From: Glandiceps talaboti
Lineage: Eukaryota; Hemichordata; Enteropneusta; Spengelidae
Length of the DNA stretch: 64,000 nucleotides
NCBI RefSeq assembly: GCF_964340395.1
Contig: NC_135566.1
Span: 126,501 to 190,500, forward strand
Direction of reading: 5' to 3'
The notes under the pieces were generated by a model that was given only the letters and a program-made list of their open reading frames with translations, was not told the origin of the DNA and did no database searches. Each line of letters opens with the position of its first letter. The stretch's first letter is position 1. Of the stretch, positions 26,565 to 39,800 are shown in pieces. A program made the translations under genes and the position numbers.

Positions 26565-26885
26565 AAGTGTCTGCACATAACAGTATCTGCACATAACAGT
26601 GTCTGCACATAACAGTGTCTGCACATAAGTATCTGCACATAGCACTATCTGCACATAACAGTGTCTGTACATAAGTGTCTGCACATAACAGTGTCTGCAC
26701 ACAACAGTGACTACACATAACAGTGTATGTATATATATAACAGTGTCTGTACATAAGTGTCTGCACATAAGTGTCTGCACATAACACTATCTGCACATAA
26801 CAGTGTCTGTACATAACAGTGTCTACACATAACTGTCTGCACATAGCACTATCTGCACATAACAGTGTCTGTACATAACAGTATC
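26565..26885. repeat. Minisatellite, ~16-bp unit
   Basis: Units of CACATAACAGTGTCTG and shortened forms repeat about 18-20 times, interrupted near 26735 by a TA-rich stretch. It lies 0.6 kb downstream of the RSKR stop codon. Confidence 0.9.
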
Positions 26886-27442
26886 ATACACAGACTGCAA
26901 GGACACGAGGGAAATTACCAAGTGTGAATACTGAGCTATAAACAACAACTAGTATCGTCATTCTACTTAGCTCTATGATCAAAGTTGATGGACATTGTCA
27001 AACATTAACTCATGTTTTGAGTTTGTTTTTGTTCTCAGTGAATTTGAATGTGTTGATTGAATGTCCAATTATTAAATATCGTATTTTTTCCAACACATGA
27101 TTTCACTAGCTGTCTCTTCAGCTCCCACACTATACAACTTTAACACACACATGATTTCACGGTACGTCTCTTCAGCTCCAACATTATACAATTTTGAACA
27201 ACGTATCAACTAGATAATATTATGCAATATCAAATTTTGAGTTTACATTAATCAAATAACTTAGTAATACTTTTTATCCAACTGGCAGTGACTATCACAC
27301 TGTGAATTACAATGTACTACGACTGACAAATATACACTATGATGAATTTCAACAAACTAAACTTCAGTTTATCATAATTGAGTTGATGATGTGTCAAGTA
27401 AATGATATTTTGATCAGTTTACCCACACTGTACAGGTTGTTG

Positions 27443-30400
27443 TCATAAATCTGTGAAGGATGGATTCACCCAATCAAAGTTTGTCACCTGTGGAGAGATA
27501 AAAAAATAAGAGTACTGAGGTATATGTAATATTTAAGAGTACCGGGATTTTATATAATATTTCAAACACAGTACATTTGTTGAGGTTTGGGAACTCCAGA
27601 AACTGACTTGGTGAGAGAGAAATCAGTTGGTAAGTTTGCAATTTCCATTGTACCATAATTTGTTTGGGAATCCAGGTAAAGTCGCTAGGGAACTCTGATA
27701 GCTTTCACTGACTTTTGTCCTCACCAAGGAACACTTGTGGCATTGACACTTATTTTTAATAGATCAGAATACTTGTCTACTACATTAACAGGAAAACAGA
27801 CTGGTTCACAGTGATTGAAAACTTCCTCAAAAGCAAACTGTAGTACTTTGTAGGGTGGGTGAAACCAACACAGAAGTTACTATGGGTTCAAAGTATTACC
27901 ACTTACCATGCTTTCTTCTACACTTGGACCTACAGAATGTCGATTCAATGCATTTTTGTCTGTTAAACTTTTCCCAATGTCAGGCATGGATTTGAAACGT
28001 CTTCCACTTCCTATTCTGGCCAGTGTAGACCTTGGAGGTATTCTTTTATCCAACACATCATCAAAGGAAAGTCTTTGAAAGAAATCTTGTCGTTTGAACA
28101 CATCTAAATTCTGTAGTCTTCTACTTGTATCTTTGGCAAGAAGCTGAGACAACAGAAATTTTTAAAAAGTTTGTATACATACCTGATATGTCATAGATCC
28201 TACAATTATATGTACTTAAAGTTGATTATTTTCAATAAAACACAAGAAACAATTTGTCCCAGTTCGGCTGCATATGCACAAATTTGTAAAATATATAAAA
28301 TTTATGTGAATGGGTGTTTCAAACGGTAGAAAATGTTCATGCATTTATTTATTTGACATAACATGGCAAAAAAAAAGATAAAAAAATAAATACAAAGCTG
28401 ACAGTCACAACATACTACTTACAGCTTTAATTACATTCTTTGCAGCAATACTGATAAAATTTGGCATGTCATAATTACATGCCATTATACTGTCATACAT
28501 ATCCAGATGACTGTTACCACCTTCTACTGGGAAGGAACCAGTTAGCATGGCATACATGACAATACCAAGGGACCACCAGTCAACACCATAGCTGTAAGGC
28601 TGTTCTGGGTTTAGGGCTTCAGGTGCTGAAAATAAACAAACAAACTGATCAGTACCCTGTGTGCATTGGGTGTACATTTTGACAATAAAACAGGGACCAC
28701 CAAATAATCAAAACAAATATATTAATATTGACCAGCATTGCCAACAGAGGTAAATTGCCCTCCCACAAATCCACACCACTATCCGTCATCTTTCTGGCAG
28801 GGATAAATAACTTACCCTCCCTCAACCCCACACCACTATCTGTCGACATCTTTCTCACAGTCCTATAAATGTAACTAACTTACCCTCCCTCAAACCCACA
28901 CCACCATCTGTCATCTTTCTGGCAGTCCAAACTAACTTACCCTCCCTCAACCCCATACCACTATCTGTCGACATCTTTCTCACAGTCCTATAAATGTAAC
29001 TAACTTACCCTCCCTCAAACCCACACCACCATCTGTCATCTTTCTGGCAGTCCAAACTAACTTACCCTCCCTCAAACCCATACCACTATCTGTCGACATC
29101 TTTCTGGCAATGCTAACTAACATACACCATACAATATGCAGACAGACTTATAAGAATGAACCGAGAAAAGACACAATTATTGTGTAAACGGAATATTCTT
29201 CACTATATCGTTTAGCCCACAGAATGACCTACCTACACATGTTAAATTTAGCTGTACAAAGCATAGGGTACTAATACAAAACTAAGACATGAAGACACAG
29301 AATATCATTCCAGTAATGAACCTATCCATGTATAGCATAAATAGTTCTGGCACTGTAACCCCTTGTCAATCATCTAGCCAACCCAAAGTAATGAACTTAT
29401 CCATGTATAGAATATATAGTTTTGGTTCTGTAACCCCTATTCAACCATCTTATAACCAAAGTAATGAACCTACCCATGTATAGCATAGTCCCACATATAG
29501 TTCTGGCTCTGTAACCTCTTGTCAACCATCTAGCCAACCCAAAGTCTGTCAGTTTCACATGACCTTCTTCATCTAGCAGAACATTTTCCATCTATGAAAA
29601 AACACAAAATCACGCTCAGGGGTTCATAATGTTAAAAAGTCATTCAGATTTCCAGAAATTCATGTCACATTCTGAAAGTTTTCATGGTCAACTATAGTGT
29701 GACTTTCCCAAAACTATTTGCAGTCAATTCACTATAAACAGACTAACATATATGATTTATTGAACATTTTAAATTAAAACTGATCACTAAACAACAAAGT
29801 TCCTGATATATGTAGAAATTTTAGTCTAAAGGATCTTGGTAGACATACCCTGATGCATATAGAAAGTCTAAGACAATATATTATTTACCTTAATAAGATC
29901 TCGGTAGACACACCCCAATGCATGAAGAAAGTGTAAGACTATATACCTTAAGATCTCGGTAGACACACCCCGATGCATGTAGAAAGTGTAAGACTATATA
30001 TACCTTCAGTTCTTGGTAGACACACCCCAATGCATGTAGAAAGTCTAAGACTATATACCTTAAGATCTCGGTAGACACACCCCGATGCATGAAGAAAGTG
30101 TAAGACTATATATACCTTAAGATCTCGGTAGACACACCCCAATGCATGTAGAAAGTCTAAGACTATATACCTTAAGATCTCGGTAGACACACCCCAATGC
30201 ATGTAGAAAGTCTAAGACTATATACCTTAAGATCTCGGTAGACACACCCTGATGCATGTAGAAAGTGTAAGACTATATATACCTTCAGTTCTTGGTAGAC
30301 ACACCCCAATGCATGTAGAAAGTCTAAGACTATATACCTTAAGATCTCGGTAGACACACCCCGATGCATGAAGAAAGTGTAAGACTATATATACCTTAAG

Positions 30401-32622
30401 TTCTTGGTAGACACACCCCGATGCATGTAGAAAGTCTAAGACTATATACCTTAAGATCTCGGTAGACACACCCCGATGCATGTAGAAAGTGTAAGACTAT
30501 ATATACCTTAAGTTCTTGGTAGACACACCCTGATGCATGAAGAAAGTGTAAGACTATATATACCTTAAGTTCTTGGTAGACACACCCTGATGCATGTAGA
30601 AAGTGTAAGACTATATATACCTTAAGTTCTTGGTAGACACACCCTGATGCATGTAGAAAGTGTAAGACTATATATACCTTAAGTTCTTGGTAGACACACC
30701 CTGATGCATGAAGAAAGTGTAAGACTATATATACCTTAAGTTCTTGGTAGACACACCTCGATGCATGTAGAAAGTGTAAGACTATATATACCTAAGTCCT
30801 TAAGTTCTCGGTAGACACACCCCGATGCATGTAGAAAGTGTAAGACTATATACCTTAAGATCTCAGTAGACACACCCCGATGCATGAAGAAAGTGTAAGA
30901 CTATATATACCTTAAGATCTCGGTAGACACACCCCGATGCATGTAGAAAGTGTAAGAATATATACCTTAAGATCTCGGTAGACACACCCTGATGCATGTA
31001 GAAAGTGTAAGACTATATTTACCTTAATAAGATCTCGGTAGACACACCCCAATGCATGAAGAAAGTGTAAGACTATATACCTTAAGTTCTCGGTAGACAC
31101 ACCCCGATGCATGTAGAAAGTCTAAGACTATACCTTAAGATCTCGGTAGACACACCCCGATGCATGTAGAAAGTGTAAGACTATATATACCTTCAGTTCT
31201 TGGTAGACACACCCCGATGCATGTAGAAAGTATAAGTCTATATATACCTTCAGTTCTTGGTAGACACACCCTGATGCATGAAGAAAGTGTAAGACTATAT
31301 ATACCTAAGTCCTTAAGTTCTTGGTAGACACACCCTGATGCATGTAGAAAGTATAAGACTATATATACCTTCAGTTCTTGGTAGACACACCCTGATGCAT
31401 GTAGAAAGTGTAAGACTATATATACCTTCAGTTCTTGGTAGACACACCCTGATGCATGTAGAAAGTGTAAGACTATATATACCTTCAGTTCTTGGTAGAC
31501 ACACCTCGATGCATGTAGAAAGTGTAAGACTATATATACCTTAAGATCTCGGTAGACACACCCTGATGCATGTAGAAAGTGTAAGACTATATATACCTTC
31601 AGTTCTTGGTAGACACACCCTGATGCATGTAGAAAGTATAAGACTATATATACCTTCAGTTCTTGGTAGACACACCCTGATGCATGTAGAAAGTGTAAGA
31701 CTATATATACCTTAAGATCTTGGTAGACACACCCTGATGTATGTAGAAAGTGTAAGACTATATATACCTTAAGATCTTGGTAGACACACCCTGATGCATG
31801 TAGAAAGTGTAAGACTATATATACCTTAAGATCTTGGTAGACACACCCTGATGCATGTAGAAAGTGTAAGACTATATATACCTTAAGATCTCGGTAGACA
31901 CACCCCGATGCATGTAGAAAGTCTAAAGCTAATGCTAACTCTGCTGCATAGATTCTGACAGTATCTTCAGTGAAATGGCCTTCTATTGTCCATAGTGTAA
32001 ATAGATCACCATGATCCAGATAATCAAAGACTGAAAAAAAATCATAATAATTGCAATAACACATTTTGTAAGCAAAAAAATAATAGTATAGTGTAATATA
32101 TTTTATTTGACATGAATTAATGTAAAAAAGACATCATCTAGAGTCAAAAACAACATACAGAAACAACAAAAACAAAAATAATAGATAATTATAAATATAT
32201 ATAAAACACTAAACTAATACGACACTACATGGTTATTTAACAAATGTGCATACATGTAATAAGTTAGAATCAGAATTTATGCTCTTTAAAACCAATTATG
32301 TACCAAATTAGGAATTAGCTGTGTAACAGTCTTTTGGTTTCATGACAATTAGAAGTATAAGGAAATTATATTAAACATGAATCAGCATGCTGAGATTTGC
32401 TAAAAATTACTTTACAAAATTATTCAAAATTGCATTAATATATTGCCTAATTACTGAAAATTGTTATTTATGCAAATACCTCCCTCATTAATGTTCTTAG
32501 GATGTTTTACCAAAACCTAAGCAGTTTTAGGAACTGCCCTAAACAAGGTGTGTATCACATTTAATTCAAGTTGAATTTAGCCAGCTGTTTTTGAGAAAAA
32601 TCATGACACACACACACAGACT

Positions 32623-32704
<82 letters not shown>

Positions 32705-35700
32705 CACAGAGACAGTACCATACTATAACCTTCCCTTGCAGGAGGTAAAAATGAAATTATCACCATGTTGGCTAGCAGTGGCTTGACAATGATGTTCACT
32801 CGAAGAGTGAATTGACATATTGTACCGTAAGTGGAGACCGACAGCAAAGTCCCTGGGCTAGGAATCGCAGAGAGTGTGTGAAATATGGACAGTCCAATCT
32901 AAACAGGGTTCAAGAACATTTTATTTTCTTTACAATCACAGTAAGTTGATTTATTTCTTCCTTTTTTCCTTCCGTAAGGAAGGAGATACCTTTAGGGGTG
33001 AAAATTCTGTCTGTCTGTCTGTCTGTCTGTGTCATCGTTTTCTCCAAAACGGCTGGCTCAATTGAAATGAAATTCAGCATATGTTCCATAGGTTAATGGC
33101 AAGAACCAATTAGATTTTGGTAAACATTCCATGAATATTAATGTACAATTTACATAATTACTGGTTTTCGGTAATTAGGCTATATCTCAAGAATGCACGC
33201 TTCAAATTCATTATAACTTGGTACATACATTTGTGATACAAAGTGCATCTGCCCTGATTTAGCTTTTAGTTTTAATAAGTTATTGGCATATTTTCAGTAA
33301 TTAGACGCGGTGGCCACAAAAAAGAAAGTTGTTGTTTCTGGTCAGGAAACGTTGCCTAAAGTGGTGTGACGACGCAATTTTTTTTGTTAATTGTTCATGA
33401 TTAGTTCTGCAGTTGTCTTCCCTGAAGTAGCAATTAATGTAGGGAGAGTTATTTTGTGTTTTCCCTTGGATCTGCAGTCTGCATTGGCTGGACAAACACG
33501 AGAAAAAAGAAGATCGTGGCGGGGCATTTAAGTGACGCAAACTCATCGGAAAATGCTTTTTTTTTTCTTGGCCTACGGTGATAAGTGATAACAAAATAGC
33601 ATTTTTCAAAGCTTTACAATGGGTGCGGAGTTCACAAACAGGTGAAATATTTATCATATCGTTTCAATTTCATCAAATATGGACTTATCATTTTGAAATT
33701 TCACACACTAATGCACAAATGAATAAAGAGAAATCATATCTTTTTAGATTTTCGATTAGAAGTTTAGAAAGTATTATATTGACCTCAAACCATCTCCTTT
33801 TTACTGTTTTTTACCGTTTTCTTTTCTGATTTCTCCCGATAACAAACTAACGCTGTTTGTTGCAAGGCTTGTAATCGTTTATCTAGCTCGGTATCTCAGG
33901 AAATAAATACACATTTATTTATCAAGTGTAATAATCTATAATTTATACTGAAATGTATGTGGTCAAAATATGGAAAATAGACCAAGCCTATGAAGAAAAC
34001 GGTTGACCTTCAATTCAATACTGTTGTTCACTGCCTATGTAAAAATCGATATTTCTATTCAGCAGTCCATTGTGTGGGTTCGCAACAATGTATCGATACT
34101 GGTGACCTATACATTGACCTCTATATAATTAGTGTAGTGAGGGCATGCCACTCAACAAAATCTTTACAATTTTCCCATAGTGATTAAATCCAATCTATGA
34201 TAACACTCACAAATGCTCAAAGATGATCGGAACAATTACTGGACAAATCGAGAATGACTTAGCTAAGGGGCGACGTCAAAAGATCGATGTTTACAAAAAA
34301 ACTTAATTGCTTTAGTTTGGGGGTGGGGGGGGTTTTGGCCAAATTAATTTCTCAACCGTCAAAAACGATTTAACGTCATACTTGGCAAATTTAGTATGAT
34401 TTCAAGGCTGCTTTTACCTATAACACTGCGTACACTCGGTCCGATTTATCAGGAGTACGCGGTTAAATGGTTTTCTGTTTTTATTTAATATAATTCAGTA
34501 GTATATTGGTATGTTGTTTGAAAGTGGAAGTATACAGTATGAGTCTGAAACAATTTTCAATTTTAGGTCAGTTAAGTTAGATGGGGGGTGGGGGGTCTGG
34601 GATCTAACTTAAGTAATTAAGTTAGATATATTATATTGAACTTTTGATGTTGCCCCTAATGATATAAGAAATGAAGCTAAATATATTTCTATTTTGATTG
34701 ACGGCAACACTGATAGAGCTGTGCAGGAGTGTGAAATAGTCTAAATGCGATGAGTAGACAAACCGACTTGTAAACTCGTGGTGAATTTAGTGGGACAAAA
34801 CGAAGTTCAACACGCACATGCTGATGGTGGTGTTAGTGCGACAAAAACTATATGTGAGAAAGTTGATGAAAGTTGGAAGCAGAAACTTAGAGGATTTGGA
34901 GCAGATAGTACATCTGTCGGTCGAAACAGGAATGTATACACTTTACCCAGTGACAAAGTAGGGCATACCATATCACTTCACTGTATTAAAGTTGTCAAAC
35001 TGTTATGATGCTTACCATGAAGTATGTAAACTTTCTGATGCATAATTATAGCAATGTGGGTTTGAATTTTGTTTATTATTTGCCACGGGAACAGGTGTAC
35101 ATATCCCGCATATGTAGGGGATCACGAAAGCCAAGTGAAGTCGAGGATGGAAAGCTTTCCTGTGCTGAGAATAGGAGGTGGGCATTTGAACAACATTTTT
35201 GACAACTAACTTTCATTGGGACTTGAAAAATCACAGATATAGAGCTAAATTTCTTGCACAAATCATGAAATTGCAAGACTATACCCTTATGGAAGGCATT
35301 CAGTTTAAATGTGGTTCAAACTGTAATTACAGCAGAGATATTATTATATACATCTAAGGATGATCTATATATTCTGTGGATATACACTATACTTACCCAA
35401 GTAAAGATGTGTTCTGGTTTGCCAAGTTTCATGTGCCTTAACCAGGAAGGGATGACTGCATAATACTGACTATTTATAATAAGCAAGATATCGGAATAGA
35501 CAGAGAAGGAGATGTTATCACCAAGTTATTCATTTAACACCAAGTATTGTATTATATACCATGGCACAGGAAGGAAATGACATTTAGTACACCCTTATCT
35601 TGAGTTAACATGTGTTTGTGATGGGTGGGTGGATGCATGGATGTTTTTATTATCATTGACAATATAATGCTTAATATGAAGCACATACTCGTATTACTAC

Positions 35701-35808
35701 CTTCCAACTGGATACAGAAATATATACCACACATGTACAATGATTTACATGTTCCAGCTTACATAGTCACACATGCATATATGTGCATATGCATACATGC
35801 ACACACAT

Positions 35809-35872
<64 letters not shown>

Positions 35873-35886
35873 ATGTGCACACACGT

Positions 35887-35923
<37 letters not shown>

Positions 35924-36867
35924 CCATTATCTGGTCATATATACATTAATTTAATTTTGTACTTTTAACATTAATGTTTTATAACTTTTACCACATTTAA
36001 AAGTTATGTCTTAGCAAACATGGTACATCAGACAACCAATTCTGCATCATATTTTACTTTAAAAGTTACACTTCATTGAGAAAGGATCGTGACTGAAAAC
36101 TGGTTGGCATATGCAGTTATAAAATGTCACATTAATGAACATAAATAATAAATGATGAATCAGATTCAGTCGATTTATTCTGGGTAACTGTGTGACATAT
36201 AACATGGTAACCATATCATCATTATCAGCATACCTATGTCCTCAGAATGATTAAGAAAGTTACAAAAATGAAGACAACCTTCTGACCTGTATAAGTGCTT
36301 CCTGTTTGCACTGCTTGACAATATCAGTCTTTATAACTTCTGATTTTGAGACAACCTAAAAGTGAAAATAAAAGCTATTAACCAATAACCATAAATTTAA
36401 AATAAATGCCTCACTTCACTTCACTGACAGATGTAGTGACATTCAGATCATTGTTTGTTGACTGCCTTGTGGCCACCAAATAGTTCATGGCAAACTATTG
36501 ATTGACAATATATGTTATAAGTATAGTCTATAACTTTCAGGTGATTGCATTTTTTTCAGTAGACTTGTAATATTTATGTTTCATTTTATGATGTACCGGT
36601 ACCGGTATCTTATTTAGTTTTGTCTTTGTACATTTCACTGGATTGATCAGTCTTTTGGAAGATTGACCTTATTAGCTGAATCAGTATTAAAGTTAACTAA
36701 CAATTTTACCTAAAATGTAAATTATAAACAGTTGTGACAGTGGACAATTTGGAGACCTTTAAACTCCATCAACTTTGTAATGAGTAAGTCTTCCACAGTT
36801 GTAATCATTCCATGTGATGTTTGGTGAAAAATGAGTGAGAGTAAACATTTGTAGTAACTCTCTCCAA

Positions 36868-36898
<31 letters not shown>

Positions 36899-39800
36899 CT
36901 AGATACACAGATAGACAGAGACAAACAAAAAGAAAGTCTATATGTGTGCATACACACATACATGATTGAATGGATCAATTGAATGTTGTTACAAGAAAAT
37001 AATTATCATAATGAAAAGAAATATTTTTATAGGAAAGTGCTCCTACTGTACCACTGTGCAATCTGATGTGTTCTCCCCAGGAAATAATGACAACCGTCTA
37101 TTATTGGTACATGGTAAAATAGAAATTTATTTTGAGAAAGTCATCCATATTGTTTCAAATTCAAAGGATATAAAAATGTCCTCCCAACACTTGGGACAAT
37201 ATATTACGTATACAAATATTATTTTATCAAGAATTAAGTCCATTTCTCTGTATATAACTTACAAATTTAATGATCACTAATCACATTATCTTAGATTTGA
37301 TGGAAATTCTGTTATACATTTGTCAACAAATCATACTTTAACATATATTATAGAAATTACTCTTTGAATTATTGATAAAAAGAAATCTCAACACACTGAA
37401 AATTCTGGATGTCATCACAAAGGTAGACCATGTGACTTCCTTCCATTCATTAAGATGGAAGCCAACATTAACGAAATCAAAACTCTGTAAATTGAATTCA
37501 TTATAATTTGTAAGTAATCATATAATTCAAAGATTACAGGCTTTCGTTTGGAAATAATAGGGATATATTCTATAAATAGTTCTTCTTAGAAATGACTAAA
37601 AAGCTGAAATTTGTAGACTTGATAGATCAAATCTAGTATAAAATCATATTATATGATATATCCATTCTAATACGACTTCTGTTTTGGGTCCTTTTGGCTA
37701 TTTATGCAAATACATGTAATTTTCTGTTGAAATCTTGAAATAATGAATGCACGCTCTCTCATGTCTGTCTGTCCAGCTTTGTCTGTCTGTGTCTGTCCAA
37801 GGGCGTCTCTCTGTCTGACTTGCTCTTTGTCCGCAGTCTCTGTCTCAATCTATCTTTGCAATCAAACTACCCTGGAAGCCATGCTATACCTAAATGTATT
37901 CTCACTTAATAATACAGTATGTTATATCATAGAAGCACAACATGGATATATAAAGCTATAGTGTAACAAAAACACTTAACATTTTAGTAATGATAAACAT
38001 TGATATACAAGATATAAAGTTATGTATAGCAAACAGGTCTATGCATACATACAGACTTTGAAACAAAATCAACAGATTTTACAATGAAATTCGGCATCTT
38101 TAATTAATACAAAAATGTTAAACAATAATTACCACTATTGCAAAGTCAATAATTTTTTTTTTGAAATTCAATATCTTTTATGTAAAATGTTCAACGTTAT
38201 TGAACAATCCTTCAACCAGCATATATATGTATATGATGAAGTAATGAAATAAGTAAAGTTGACCTGTGTTTGCACCCATGGTAATCTGTCACAGTCAGAA
38301 CTATTTACTGGTTGACGTGACCTAAAGGTCATTTACCTTTCACCCCTATCAATCTTCTTTCTTAACTAAAGTTACATATCTTATACATTGATACTGTAAT
38401 TTGTTGCAACACCAAAATCAATGAGTAGTGAAGGTAATAAAGACTTAATAAACTGCTAAAACCACCCACTCTCTCCATTTTTACACTTTTTTTCAGCAAA
38501 TGTTTCCTGAATTATGCAGTCTTGTGCATTTAATTTTCTGCTCTCGATCCCTGAATGAATTTGTTTAATGTTGATGGAATTATAATTCCCCAACCTCACT
38601 TTTCAGCCTTCAAAAGTTAAAAACCAAAATAATTGGCACATGTACATATGCTATTCAAGAATAAATGTTCATGACCTCTGGATTCATATAAAATTATATA
38701 GTAAGTTATAAATGAAAATTTCTACTTGCATAGTCAAAACATTTTGGGAAGGAAGTACGTGGCACCCCAATTTGATATGTATTAACTATTAAGTGAAAAA
38801 AAGAGAAAACTCCCTCAGTTTAATTCTGACTAATACTTGACTACTGTTAGGATATTTTGAGAACAATCTTCTGATATGAAAAATATGGAATGAAATACAT
38901 GGAATTGTCAAAATCAAAATCAACTCAACATCACACAACACAACATTTGGTAATGATAAAAGTATCATGCATCCTCTGCTTACATATGTACATCCTAAGG
39001 GAAGTATACAATCTAAAAAACAAGTCCCTTACACAAATAAGTGCATCAAATGAGCACAATGTAAACACTAAATGTGATCTCTACACCATCGATATACCAT
39101 ATTATGATCATTATGACTTTTGAAGATACCTTAAAAAATAACATGATGGCCGCCATCTTTTAACCACCAACTGTATGTGTATTACATTAACAATAATATT
39201 AATAATAATAATGTTGGTTTTTATATAGCACTTTCCCACTTTATACTCAAAGTGCTTTAATTATTACCCCTGGCATGGATCTATAGCAGCACAAGTGTCA
39301 TTTTACAGCCCTTTATACTTCAACTCAATGGGGCACATACATTACAGGTTTCACATATTTAAAACAGCCATTTATACTACGTCAACTCCTTGGGGCACAT
39401 ACATTACTAGTTTTACATATTTAAAATAGTTGTAAAATAGCTTAAATCTGAAGGAATATTAAACCATTTTTCATATGTTTTACTTCTTGTTGTCAATAAA
39501 TGTCATTTTTCTCAAACTGAACTGTCATTCTAGCCACATTTTCATGGTTGACCATATCATAATTGTTATTTTTCAAGAAAGGGTAAATTCAATTTTTCCA
39601 CGACTTTGAAAGAACAGTTCCAAAGATTTTGTAATATTTTCAAGGAGTGAGAAAACACTTACATTACTACACAGTTGAGATGCAGCAGTACAGTGTACAA
39701 GTTACCCATGTGTTAAAGTAATGCTATGACAATCACATTTTAAGGTAGGTGTTGGATGGGTGGGTGATGGAGGGGGTTGCTCTAATTGTCTGAACACTTA

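Noticed and set aside
35005-35276. Open frames on both strands after the hAT fragment
   Set aside because: Short, overlapping and not recognisable; probably the tail of a dispersed repeat.
36287-36355. Alternative donor CAG|GTCAGA for RSKR exon 4
   Set aside because: Using it leaves the next exon (35397-35455, phase 2) out of frame; the donor 8 bases further (AG|GTTGTC) restores frame and kinase similarity, though it is the weaker signal.
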